Source: an uncultured Eubacteriales bacterium (GTDB lineage Bacteria > Bacillota > Clostridia > UBA1381). From it: a stretch of DNA of 22,182 bases. Positions 7,637 through 15,828 of this stretch are shown here, piece by piece (the first letter of the stretch is position 1; every line of letters starts with the position of its first letter). The stretch spans positions 1-22,182 of the forward strand of contig CAJKHT010000047.1 in the NCBI GenBank assembly GCA_905199755.1, in the 5' to 3' direction. The notes beneath the pieces were generated by a model. It was given only the letters and a program-made list of their open reading frames with translations. It did no database searches and had not been told where the DNA came from. The translations under genes and the position numbers were made by a program.

Positions 7637-7758
7637 AAAATACTCCGGCAGAAAATTGGCACAAAATTGGCGCACCGATGCCGATGACAAGCGAATATAA
7701 AAGTGGTATAATGGTATCGTCCCAAAGTGGGACCGGACATATTCTCCGCCGTTTTTGA
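7633..7758 (+). CDS. Possible 41-codon leader ORF ending inside a terminator stem
   Basis: A GTG start at 7633 overlaps the preceding TGA in the classic GTGA arrangement, and GGAGGG (7621-7626) lies six bases upstream. The frame stays open to TGA 7756-7758. The product begins (M/V)KNTPAENWHKIGAPMP, with no recognised domain. The stop codon lies within the left arm (7748-7763) of the terminator in front of the pilin gene, so a ribosome finishing this ORF would cover that arm. Promoter 7684-7712 lies inside it, so transcripts from that promoter lack the start codon. It is either a regulatory leader peptide or an incidental ORF; no homology is claimed. Confidence 0.42.
   Translation: MKNTPAENWHKIGAPMPMTSEYKSGIMVSSQSGTGHILRRF
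7684..7712 (+). promoter_or_regulatory. Promoter in front of the transfer operon
   Basis: ATGACA (7684-7689, five of six consensus bases) and a perfect TATAAT (7707-7712) are separated by 17 bases. The predicted start is near 7719, giving a short RNA that meets the terminator at 7748-7791 about 30 bases later. Confidence 0.68.
7719..7733 (+). promoter_or_regulatory. GTCCCA-AAG-TGGGAC palindrome at the predicted transcript start
   Basis: A perfect 6-base-pair inverted repeat with a 3-base loop begins at the predicted start of the promoter at 7684-7712. It could be a repressor operator on DNA or a hairpin at the 5' end of the RNA. The sequence does not decide between these. Confidence 0.5.
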
Positions 7759-7791
7759 GTTTTCCCCCAAAACTTGAAAGCGGCTTTTTTT
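7748..7791 (+). terminator. Terminator/attenuator between promoter and transfer operon
   Basis: GCCG plus a 12-base arm (7748-7763) pairs without interruption with 7769-7784 (three G-T wobbles) around a CCCCC loop, followed by seven T residues. It is a textbook intrinsic terminator, yet it stands downstream of a promoter and 32 bases before the first transfer gene. It could be an attenuator, or simply the end of the upstream transcript. Confidence 0.85.
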
Positions 7792-7823
7792 ATGCCGATT
7801 TTTGAAGAAGGAGGTAAATTGAC

Positions 7824-8180
7824 ATGGTAAAACTCAAAAAGATACGGGATAAGCTCAGTCTTATGTATTGGTCAGCGGTTGCGGTTATATCAGGAACTAT
7901 GATTTCGGTTCAGCCTGTTATGGCAGACACAATCTGGAACCGGTTTTCCACCATCATGAAAGATGTATACGGACAGATTGTTGCCATCAGCACCATCGTT
8001 GCCGTAACCGTTGCGGCAATAGCATTGGTCGTCCGAATGGTATCCCGAAACCAGCGTGCCGTTGATGAAGCTACCGCTTGGTTGAAGCGTATTGTAATCA
8101 CATGGATTATTCTTAACTCTTTAGGCTTTGTGGTAACTTACTTGCAACCCCTAATTTCCGGTGGTAACTACAACGGATAA
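7824..8180 (+). CDS. VirB2/TrbC-like conjugation pilin or small membrane subunit
   Basis: This 118-residue protein has a signal peptide (basic KLKKIRDK, hydrophobic core, likely cleavage after A34 in VMA-DT). Two hydrophobic helices follow, at about 50-72 and 87-107, joined by a short basic loop (RMVSRNQRAVDE). This is the layout of VirB2/TrbC-type subunits, which assemble in the membrane as the pilus or channel precursor. AAGGAGG at 7808-7814 supports ATG 7824. It is the first gene after the attenuator and comes directly before the VirB6-like gene, a common order in Firmicute conjugation operons. Whether it forms a pilus in this Gram-positive system is unknown. Confidence 0.78.
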   Translation: MVKLKKIRDKLSLMYWSAVAVISGTMISVQPVMADTIWNRFSTIMKDVYGQIVAISTIVAVTVAAIALVVRMVSRNQRAVDEATAWLKRIVITWIILNSLGFVVTYLQPLISGGNYNG

Positions 8181-8213
8181 GTAAAATCATGTCAAGGACG
8201 GAGGTGATAAATA

Positions 8214-11048
8214 TTGCTTGACTGGATATTCGAGGGAATTGTCAAATGGATCTCAAGTATTGTATCACAACTTATGGATGCGGTTTCAGGGTTATTTTTG
8301 AACACATTGAATACCGACCTGACAGCGATGGAAGAATACTTCCCGTTTGTTACGAAAGCATTTGATGTAATGCAGTATATGGCATGGGCAATTCTCTTTT
8401 TAATTACGGTTTGGCAGTTATTCCGCGTTTTCGGCGGACCGATTACGGAGGCTGAAAATCCATTGACATTGCTTGCGAGAAGTTCCTTGTTTGCTTTGCT
8501 TATCGGATATGCCAAGCCGATATTTCTGATTGCTTTGGATATTGCCAGAGCGCCGTATACCGCTTTAATGGATGTGGCGATGACCTCAGAAGATTTTACT
8601 TTTGCAGGGATAGAGCAGTCATTGAGTAACGGGCTTACGACATTCATAGCCATAACGTCTGTTGTCGGGCTGCTGCTCCTTATCATTCTTGAAATTTCCC
8701 TTGGCTGGAATTATTTCAAGCTTCTACTCGAAACCGTGGAAAGATACATTGTCGTAGGCGTGTTATGTTATACTTCTCCTCTTGCGTATGCAATGGGTGC
8801 CTCAAAATCAACTGTCAATGTATTTAAGGCATGGTGCCGAATGGTGGGATCACAGCTTTTGCTGCTCGTTTTGAATGTTTGGTTTCTCAGAGCCTTTAAC
8901 AGTTCTATGGGACAATTCATGGGAAACGGCGGCGCGCTGTCAACAGGCGGAGGCAGTATATTTTTATGGATGTTCTGTGCGTTGGCTTTCTTAAAAACTG
9001 CACAGAAATTTGACAGCTATCTTGCGTCAATGGGATTGAATGTTGCTCAGACCGGTTCCAGCATGGGTATGGAAATGCTTATGGCGGCAAGAGTTATCAG
9101 CGGTCTTGGCGGCGGTGCAAAAAGTGCCGGAAGTGTATTCAGAGGTACTGCATCGGCGGCAGGCGGAAATGCAGCGGGCGGATTTATGTCCGGCTTTGCA
9201 AATATGTTCAAGGGTAACAGCTATGTGCGTGATGCGGTTGTAAACGGCGGTACTCGTATGGGGGCAGGCGGTTCTCTTGGATTTGTCGGACGGGCATTCG
9301 GCGGTATGGCAGCCAGAAACGGTGCTGTGCTTAACGCTGATTCAATATCGTCCGTTGCGTCGAAAGCACCGAATGTATCCGGTACAATCGGCGGCGAGAT
9401 TGCAAACCGCAGTTTGGGCAATTATATGCCTCAGCTTGGCGGGTACAAACTGAGTGATACACAGATTACCGGCGGTCAGATAAGTACAAAAGCTGAAGGC
9501 AGTAACGGAAAAATGTCTGATGTAGAGTTGTTCAGCACTTCGCAATTTGAAAAACCTGATGCTCCTCATTCTGTTGTAAAAGCAGCGGACGGAAGCGAAT
9601 GGTATCAGATGGCAAGCGGCGACGGCTCGGAAGAATTTTATTCCGTGCCTAATTTCACCGGAGATGTTTCGGAAGCAGGTATGGTTAAAGAAAACTTTCC
9701 CGGCGCGGAAGACGGTACAGTTCTTCGTACTGCCGATGACGGCGTACTTGAAGCAACCGTTCCCGGTAACAGTTCTGCTCTATATAGCAGTGATGTATAT
9801 AATCAGCCTGATGGTGCATTCTCCGTTGTTACCGATGAAAACGGCAATGAATGGTATCAGATACAATCGGCTGATATTGAAAGCGGCATAGCCTCTGTCC
9901 CGTCCGAAAAAGATGCTTACAGCTTTTCGGATATGCCTGACGATACGGCGTTCTCCTATGCAGGAAACGGTGTTGTTGAGGCAAGCTCGGATGATGGCGG
10001 CAGTTCGCTTCTTTACAGTGGCGAGTTTTATAATGAACCGGACGCACCTCACTCTGTTGTTACGGATGATGCAGGTAAAACTTGGTACCAAATGTCCACA
10101 GACGATATTGCAGATGGTGTGCAGGCTCCGTCATTTAACGGCAATGCATTTGGATTTTCGGATATGCCCGATGATACCTCCTACTCCTTTGGCGGTAACG
10201 GAATTGTTGAAGCAAGTTCGGCTGACGGAGATTCCATTTTATATAACAGTGCGTGCTTTGCAGAACCGGAAGGTTCTTATCAGACCGTTACAGACGCTGA
10301 CGGAAACAGTTGGTATCAAATGTCCGCAGAAGCAATCGGAGACGGCAGCATTTCAGCACCGTCCTTTATTGGAAACGAGTCTGAAAGCTATAATCCGACA
10401 TTTGGTGATCTATCACCTTCGTCTGAGAATGTTTCCTTCCCCGGTATGGCGGAAGAAACGATACTCACCTCGGCAGGAAACGGTGTTGTTATGGCAAACG
10501 AGGCTTCAGACAGCAATACACTCTGGTATAACAGTGCAGTCTATGACGAACCGGACGCACCCCACTCAACCATTCAATCTTCAAACGGCGTAAGCTGGTA
10601 TGCAATGGAACCTCATGCGTCTGCACCTGAGTTTGAAAGCGGAGAAAATGCTGCCGCATACAATCAGGCACAGTTCCGCGAGTTTATGCCCGGCTACGGT
10701 CAGCAAATTACATCTGTTGACGGATCGAAAGCTACTGAAGGTCAGTTTGAAGTTCGCCACAGTGACGGCGGCGGAACAAAATTCTATGATGTTACGCAAT
10801 ATGCCGCACCGAAAGGCGATTATCAGGTATTTGAGGACGCTAACGGAAAGCAATGGTATTCCATTAAGGGTGAACCTGCTGTTGAAAGAAAGCCTGTATA
10901 CGAAAACGGTAAACCCGTTTATGAAAAAGACGGTAAGAATGTTAAAACCGTTTCGGTTGACAGTGTTCGCTATAAAACAACTCCTGCACGCTTTGGCAAA
11001 CCCGGTAAACGAAAATCGGAAATCAAAGCTCCAAAGCGTAAAAAATGA
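8214..11048 (+). CDS. VirB6/TrbL-like channel protein with a long repeat-bearing C-terminal region
   Basis: This is a 944-residue inner-channel protein of the type IV secretion system. The start is TTG 8214 with GGAGGTGAT six bases upstream; no ATG fits. Hydrophobic segments lie at about 52-70, 84-110, 142-165, 177-195, 212-226 and 248-262, followed by FLKTAQKFDSYLASMGLN, typical of TrbL-type proteins. Residues about 275-440 are Gly/Ala/Ser-rich. From about 440 to 886 there are six repeats ending in WYQM-like motifs, and the protein ends in a strongly basic tail (KPGKRKSEIKAPKRKK). VirB6 family proteins form the membrane pore that passes DNA. The function and side of the repeat region are unknown. 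The membrane part is typical; the tail makes this a long family member. Confidence 0.87.
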   Translation: MLDWIFEGIVKWISSIVSQLMDAVSGLFLNTLNTDLTAMEEYFPFVTKAFDVMQYMAWAILFLITVWQLFRVFGGPITEAENPLTLLARSSLFALLIGYAKPIFLIALDIARAPYTALMDVAMTSEDFTFAGIEQSLSNGLTTFIAITSVVGLLLLIILEISLGWNYFKLLLETVERYIVVGVLCYTSPLAYAMGASKSTVNVFKAWCRMVGSQLLLLVLNVWFLRAFNSSMGQFMGNGGALSTGGGSIFLWMFCALAFLKTAQKFDSYLASMGLNVAQTGSSMGMEMLMAARVISGLGGGAKSAGSVFRGTASAAGGNAAGGFMSGFANMFKGNSYVRDAVVNGGTRMGAGGSLGFVGRAFGGMAARNGAVLNADSISSVASKAPNVSGTIGGEIANRSLGNYMPQLGGYKLSDTQITGGQISTKAEGSNGKMSDVELFSTSQFEKPDAPHSVVKAADGSEWYQMASGDGSEEFYSVPNFTGDVSEAGMVKENFPGAEDGTVLRTADDGVLEATVPGNSSALYSSDVYNQPDGAFSVVTDENGNEWYQIQSADIESGIASVPSEKDAYSFSDMPDDTAFSYAGNGVVEASSDDGGSSLLYSGEFYNEPDAPHSVVTDDAGKTWYQMSTDDIADGVQAPSFNGNAFGFSDMPDDTSYSFGGNGIVEASSADGDSILYNSACFAEPEGSYQTVTDADGNSWYQMSAEAIGDGSISAPSFIGNESESYNPTFGDLSPSSENVSFPGMAEETILTSAGNGVVMANEASDSNTLWYNSAVYDEPDAPHSTIQSSNGVSWYAMEPHASAPEFESGENAAAYNQAQFREFMPGYGQQITSVDGSKATEGQFEVRHSDGGGTKFYDVTQYAAPKGDYQVFEDANGKQWYSIKGEPAVERKPVYENGKPVYEKDGKNVKTVSVDSVRYKTTPARFGKPGKRKSEIKAPKRKK
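9531..10871 (+). repeat. Six tandem repeats inside the VirB6-like gene
   Basis: The motif EPDxPHSVVTDxxGxxWYQM recurs, with W at residues 463, 547, 624, 700, 795 and 881, so units are 76 to 95 residues long. A second submotif, SDMPDDTxxSxxGNGxVEAS, links units 2 to 4, with a degenerate form before unit 5. Some DNA stretches are nearly identical, for example the codons for EPDAPHS at about 10034 and 10548. This points to internal duplication with partial homogenisation. Confidence 0.85.
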
Positions 11049-11054
11049 AACAAT

Positions 11055-11090
11055 GCAGTCGGATTGTATTATTCGGCTGCTTTGTTTTTT
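11055..11090 (+). terminator. Possible terminator hairpin inside the transfer operon
   Basis: A 7-base-pair stem (11055-11061 with 11074-11080, one wobble), an 11-base loop and a TTTGTTTTTT tail follow the VirB6-like stop codon. It is weaker than the other terminators here and may only reduce readthrough into the next gene, 54 bases on. Confidence 0.6.
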
Positions 11091-11144
11091 CAAAAAATCC
11101 GCTGAGAAATCAGCTTAAAATATATGAAGGAAGGTGTATCGCAT

Positions 11145-12926
11145 ATGGCAACGCAAGAGAAAAATCAGCTTGGTGACGGTTCGGATAATTATGCCGGAGC
11201 CGCAAAGCAAGCGGCAAATGCCGCTAAATCCGCAAAGGAAGCAGGCAAAACCGCCGCAAAAGAAACTGCGAAAAAAGGCGCTGAAGCCACTTCAAGAGCA
11301 GCGGCGGCAACTGTTAAAGCAAGCGTAGAAGGCGGAAAAGCCGCCGCACAAATCGCTGCCGGTACTGCGGCAGGCGGACCTGTCGGAGCAGCCATTTCGA
11401 TTGCGTGGTCTATGCGGCACACCCTCTTTAAGATTCTGATATGCGTATGCTTATCATTGACTTTTTTAATTGTTATGATAGTATCTCTCCCGTCAATTAT
11501 AATGGATAGCATATTCGGAACAAACGGTACGCAGCCGGTAGAAGGCGTTACGATAACTTCGGTTTACGATAGTTTGGTGGTTGATGTTTCAAATGCTGTT
11601 GAAAACGGATACAACACATCAATGTCAAAGGTCGAAAACATAATCCGAAATGACGGATACGATTACGAAACCTCAATGGCAGCCACAATCAATTATGCTC
11701 AAAGTTCGGCAGGGTATGATGTTTCATATATCCTTTCTGCGTATTCGGCTTCTCTGCAACAGAAAAATACAAGCAAAGATGATATGATTAACAAACTGAA
11801 TGCTGTTGCAGGCAAGATGTTTCCCGTAACTTACGAGGTTAAAACCACAACAGTTACGGAAACAAGCGATGACGGGACAAGCACCGAAAGAACGGTTACA
11901 TATGCGGAATGTACGATTCACCCATTTGATAACAATGTAATTGCGGAAGCATTCAGTATAGATTTGGACGCTAACTACGGCAATTTCAGTATATCTTACC
12001 GCGATGCCATTTCCAATATGGCAAACTCGCTCAAAATGACTTTATACGGTTCTTTGGGCGGCGGCGAGGGTGTTCCCCTTACCGACGCAGAGCTTATTGA
12101 TTTTGTGAATAAGCAAGACTGTACTCCGGCAAGAAAGCAACTCCTCACAACAGGCCTTGCACTCGTCGGCAAAGTTCCGTACTTTTGGGGCGGAAAATCC
12201 GGTCCCGGCTGGAATGATGAGTGGAATACGCCAAAAGTTGTTACGGCGGCAGGTTCTTCCTCAACAGGAACAATCAGACCGTATGGACTTGATTGCAGCG
12301 GCTTTACAACTTGGGTGTATCAAACGGCATTGGGTGTATATATCGGTGACGGAACATCCGGACAGTATCCGAGAACATCAGCCGTTTCCGCATCGGATTT
12401 GCAGATTGGCGATCTTGGTTTTCTGGCAAATTCGGGCGGCGGTGATTGGAATCATGTTCTTATGTTTGCCGGTTACGGTGATGACGGTGCGCGTTTGTGG
12501 GTTCATTCCTCCGGCGGCAGCGGTGTTATTCTAAACACACCAAGTTATGAAGCCAGTCTGGTATTAAGACGACCGAACGGGGTTGACTATAATATGGCGG
12601 TTTCCGCAGAGCCTTCCGGTACAGGTCTGTACACATTAGAGGTTGAAGTTACTCATTACTGCTCCTGTTATCAGTGCAACGGCAATACCCTTGCAAAAAC
12701 CGCAAGCGGAAAACCACTTGCAGACGGTATGGTTGCGATGTCAAGCAATTATCCGTTTGGAACCCAGCTTATGATAAACGGAAAGCTATTCACGGTCGAG
12801 GATCGCGGCGGCTCCGAAATTGAGAACAATATACATCGTGTTGATATTTATGTACCGAATCATCAGCAAGCTTTGAATCTCGGCAGATTCAAAACGACAG
12901 CTACGGTATATCGTATAGGCAGGTGA
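11145..12926 (+). CDS. VirB1-like cell-wall hydrolase with NlpC/P60 and 3D domains
   Basis: This 593-residue protein probably opens peptidoglycan for the secretion channel. GAAGGAAGG (11126-11134) supports ATG 11145 over the in-frame ATG at 11124, which overlaps that site. Residues 15-80 are rich in Ala/Lys and would be cytoplasmic; one membrane helix lies at about 95-118. Residues about 330-480 form an NlpC/P60 peptidase with C384 (GLDCSGF), H437 (WNHVLMF) and H454. Residues about 500-592 form a 3D domain with TASG, D553 (VEDRGG) and D567 (HRVDIYV). The first Asp of the usual 3D triad appears to be Ser (AMSSNYPFGT). Tn916 Orf14 also carries NlpC/P60, so the role is conserved. The gene shares GTGA with the next one. 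Confidence 0.9.
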   Translation: MATQEKNQLGDGSDNYAGAAKQAANAAKSAKEAGKTAAKETAKKGAEATSRAAAATVKASVEGGKAAAQIAAGTAAGGPVGAAISIAWSMRHTLFKILICVCLSLTFLIVMIVSLPSIIMDSIFGTNGTQPVEGVTITSVYDSLVVDVSNAVENGYNTSMSKVENIIRNDGYDYETSMAATINYAQSSAGYDVSYILSAYSASLQQKNTSKDDMINKLNAVAGKMFPVTYEVKTTTVTETSDDGTSTERTVTYAECTIHPFDNNVIAEAFSIDLDANYGNFSISYRDAISNMANSLKMTLYGSLGGGEGVPLTDAELIDFVNKQDCTPARKQLLTTGLALVGKVPYFWGGKSGPGWNDEWNTPKVVTAAGSSSTGTIRPYGLDCSGFTTWVYQTALGVYIGDGTSGQYPRTSAVSASDLQIGDLGFLANSGGGDWNHVLMFAGYGDDGARLWVHSSGGSGVILNTPSYEASLVLRRPNGVDYNMAVSAEPSGTGLYTLEVEVTHYCSCYQCNGNTLAKTASGKPLADGMVAMSSNYPFGTQLMINGKLFTVEDRGGSEIENNIHRVDIYVPNHQQALNLGRFKTTATVYRIGR

Positions 12927-13315
12927 ATGATATTTTGAATGAAGAAAAAGAATATAACAATATTTATGCCATTCCGGCGAATTATACGGATTCGGGAAAA
13001 ATATTGGGCGGAATGCTTGAACTGCGAAATGCAGTCGAAACCGTGCTTATCGTCGGTGCTGTCGGCTATCCCGAACTTATGCTGATACCGATGACGGGAA
13101 CCATACGAATTGTTGTTATGACGGTTACGCTGCTCCCGCTTGCAGTTGTGGCAATGATGGGAATTGACGGCGACTCGTTATTTCAGTACGCAGCGCATAT
13201 GCTGCGTTTTGTTTTACACAAACGCAAACTACATTTTAGAAGGGTGGGATATAAATATGCCGAAGAACAGCTCAAAACCAAAAAGAGAAAAAAGAAAAAA
13301 GCCGGAAAAGCTTGA
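12923..13315 (+). CDS. PrgI-like small membrane protein of the conjugation machine
   Basis: This is a 130-residue protein with two hydrophobic segments at about 35-55 and 57-78, a short N-terminal soluble part with AIPANYTD, and a very basic C-terminus (KTKKRKKKKAGKA). The layout and the position directly before VirB4 match the PrgI family, which corresponds to the small VirB3-type partner of VirB4. GTG 12923 overlaps the preceding stop; its ribosome binding site is weak, so translational coupling is likely. TTG 12935 is an alternative start. The last 59 bases overlap the VirB4 gene. Confidence 0.78.
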   Translation: MNDILNEEKEYNNIYAIPANYTDSGKILGGMLELRNAVETVLIVGAVGYPELMLIPMTGTIRIVVMTVTLLPLAVVAMMGIDGDSLFQYAAHMLRFVLHKRKLHFRRVGYKYAEEQLKTKKRKKKKAGKA

Positions 13316-15797
13316 ATTCGTGCAGAATTTTATCCCGATTAAGGATATAAGGCACGGCATTATAGAAACAACAGACGGAAGATTTATCAAGATACTTGAA
13401 ATCGAACCAATCAACTTTACGCTCCGATCATCTGAGGAACAGTTCGGTATTATATCCTCGTTTGCGTCCTGGCTTAAAATATCGCCGGCAAAGCTCCAGT
13501 TCAAGAGTATTACACGAAAGGCAGACTCGGATAAGCACATTGCTATGGTGCGAAAAGAGCTTGAAAGCGAGGAAAATGAACAATGCCGAAAACAGGGCGA
13601 AGATTATATACGGTTTATAAAAGAAGTCGGAAGCCGTGAAGCTCTTACAAGGAGATTCTTTCTCATATTTCAGTATGAGGAATCAAGGCACAGCGATAAT
13701 AACGATTTCGGTCAGATTTACGGTGTTCTGCAAACGGCAGAGCAAAATGCGAGAACATATTTTCTGCAATGCGGTAATACGATTATTCAGCCGAAAGATC
13801 CTGATGAAGCCGTTGCTGAAATTCTGTATATGTTTTTCAACAAGCGTTCCTGCGTAGACGAACCGTTTTCTTCAAGAGTTGACAGAGTGGTTATTGACAC
13901 AATGGCGGCAAAAAACAAGGTAATCGGCATTGATCCGATACCGCCGATTAAAATCGTAAATTTTATTGCGCCGAGAGGAATTGACCTCGAGCATTACAAT
14001 TATATCGTAATGGACGGAATGTACTACTCCTTCCTGTATATCAAGGGAAACGGTTTTCCGGGCAGAGCCCGAGCCGGCTGGATGTCATCAATGATCAACG
14101 CCGGTGAAGGCATTGATGTTGATGTTTTTCTGTACCGTGAAAACCGAAGCAGAACGATTGACAAGGTTGCACAGCGTATAAGGCTTAACCGAACGAAACT
14201 TAAAAGTATGCAGGACACAAGCACCGATTATGAAGAACTGACGAATTCCATACAGTCGGGATATTTTATAAAGAACGGCATTGCGAATTATAACGAGGAT
14301 TTGTTTTATATGTCGGTATTTATAACGATATCTGCAAAAACCTATGAAGAACTCCTCTGGCGCAAACAGCAAATGGTTGATATGTTAAAGTCAATGGATA
14401 TGTATACAAGCGACTGTCGGTTTCAGCAGGAAAAAGCACTATGCTCTGTTATGCCGTTTCTGAAAATGGATTCTTCACTTGAAAAGAAATCAAGACGAAA
14501 TGTTCTGACAAGCGGTGCTGCGTCAACCTATATGTTCACTTCCTTTGAAATGTCGGATGATACGGGTGTTTTGCTTGGCGTTAACCGCCATAATAATTCC
14601 TTGTGCATTGTCGATTTGTTCAACACGAAGAAAAACAAAAATGCCAATCTGACGCTGCTCGGAACGAGCGGCGCGGGAAAAACCTTTACTATGCAGCTTT
14701 TAGCCCTCAGAATGAGAATGAGAGGAATTCAGTGTTATATCATTGCCCCGATAAAAGGTCATGAGTTTCGCAGAGCGTGTAATAAGGTTGGCGGTCAGTA
14801 TATTAAGATTGCTCCGGGTTCTCCGCATTGTATCAATGTCATGCAGATACGGCACACGACTTCTCCTGCAATGGATCTGATTGATGAAATGGATTATTCT
14901 GAAAACAATTCTATGCTTGCCTCAAAAATTCAGCAGCTTATGATATTCTTTTCATTGCTTATTCCCGATATGTCAAATGAAGAAGAACAAATGCTGGATG
15001 AAGCGCTTATAAAAACATATGCGGATTTCGGTATTACGCACGATAACGATTCCGTGTATGTAGATAAAGACGCAAATCCTCCGGTATTAAAAGAAATGCC
15101 GATACTCGGAGATTTACATAAGAATTTGCTTGATAATCCGATGACGCAAAGAATTGCAATTATCGTAAGCCGATTTGTAACAGGTTCGGCGCAGTCGTTC
15201 AACAGACAAACGAATGTTGACCTGTCAAATAAATATATAGTGCTTGACCTGTCGGAGCTGAAAGGAAAACTTCTCCCTGTCGGAATGGTAATAGCTCTTG
15301 ATTATGTATGGGATAATGTAAAGGCTGACATAACAAAGAAAAAAGCCATTATGATTGATGAAATCTGGAAGCTTATCGGAGCGTCGTCAAGTAAAGAGGC
15401 GGCTGAATTTTGTCTTAATATTTTCAAGACAATCCGAGGTTTCGGCGGCGCCGGCATTTCGGCATCACAAGACCTTTCGGACTTTTTCAGTATGGAAGAC
15501 GGCAAATACGGCAGAGCTATTATAAATAACTCCAAAAACAAGATCATTCTGAATCTTGAACCTGATGAAGCCAGATATGTTCAGGATGTTCTGAAGCTTA
15601 CAAAAAGCGAGGTTCGTTCCATTACGCAGTTTGAACGGGGCGAAGCACTGATACACTCGAACAATAACAAAGTTCCGGTTATTATAAAAGCCTCCAAGCA
15701 GGAACAGGAAATGATAACAACAGACCGTGCCGAGCTTGAAACTATTCTTAAAAAGCGGCAGGCCGAAAAAACGCATTCCGAACAGAATACGCATTAA
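13257..15797 (+). CDS. VirB4-family conjugation ATPase
   Basis: This 846-residue ATPase powers assembly of, and substrate movement through, the type IV secretion channel at the membrane. The N-terminal half (residues 1-450) is the VirB4 membrane-contact region. The C-terminal RecA-like motor has Walker A GTSGAGKT at 469-476, Walker B AIMIDEIW with D701 and E702, and an ISASQD motif downstream. ATG 13257 with GAAGGGTGGG upstream is chosen over an in-frame ATG at 13164, which would lie deep in the PrgI gene and adds an atypical Cys-rich stretch. The start still lies 59 bases inside the PrgI-like gene. All nucleotide-binding motifs are canonical, unlike those of the VirD4 protein further on. Confidence 0.94.
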   Translation: MPKNSSKPKREKRKKPEKLEFVQNFIPIKDIRHGIIETTDGRFIKILEIEPINFTLRSSEEQFGIISSFASWLKISPAKLQFKSITRKADSDKHIAMVRKELESEENEQCRKQGEDYIRFIKEVGSREALTRRFFLIFQYEESRHSDNNDFGQIYGVLQTAEQNARTYFLQCGNTIIQPKDPDEAVAEILYMFFNKRSCVDEPFSSRVDRVVIDTMAAKNKVIGIDPIPPIKIVNFIAPRGIDLEHYNYIVMDGMYYSFLYIKGNGFPGRARAGWMSSMINAGEGIDVDVFLYRENRSRTIDKVAQRIRLNRTKLKSMQDTSTDYEELTNSIQSGYFIKNGIANYNEDLFYMSVFITISAKTYEELLWRKQQMVDMLKSMDMYTSDCRFQQEKALCSVMPFLKMDSSLEKKSRRNVLTSGAASTYMFTSFEMSDDTGVLLGVNRHNNSLCIVDLFNTKKNKNANLTLLGTSGAGKTFTMQLLALRMRMRGIQCYIIAPIKGHEFRRACNKVGGQYIKIAPGSPHCINVMQIRHTTSPAMDLIDEMDYSENNSMLASKIQQLMIFFSLLIPDMSNEEEQMLDEALIKTYADFGITHDNDSVYVDKDANPPVLKEMPILGDLHKNLLDNPMTQRIAIIVSRFVTGSAQSFNRQTNVDLSNKYIVLDLSELKGKLLPVGMVIALDYVWDNVKADITKKKAIMIDEIWKLIGASSSKEAAEFCLNIFKTIRGFGGAGISASQDLSDFFSMEDGKYGRAIINNSKNKIILNLEPDEARYVQDVLKLTKSEVRSITQFERGEALIHSNNNKVPVIIKASKQEQEMITTDRAELETILKKRQAEKTHSEQNTH

Positions 15798-15828
15798 GGC
15801 AAAAATACGCATAAAGGTGGTGATAAAA

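Noticed and set aside
7640..7823. oriT of the element in the gap before the pilin gene
   Set aside because: The inverted repeats here are better explained by a promoter palindrome and a terminator; no relaxase gene lies in the window to support an oriT.
9913..10593. 226-codon plus-strand ORF inside the VirB6-like repeat region
   Set aside because: It is an alternative frame of the repeats with unusual composition and no initiation signal; its openness follows from the repeated codon pattern.
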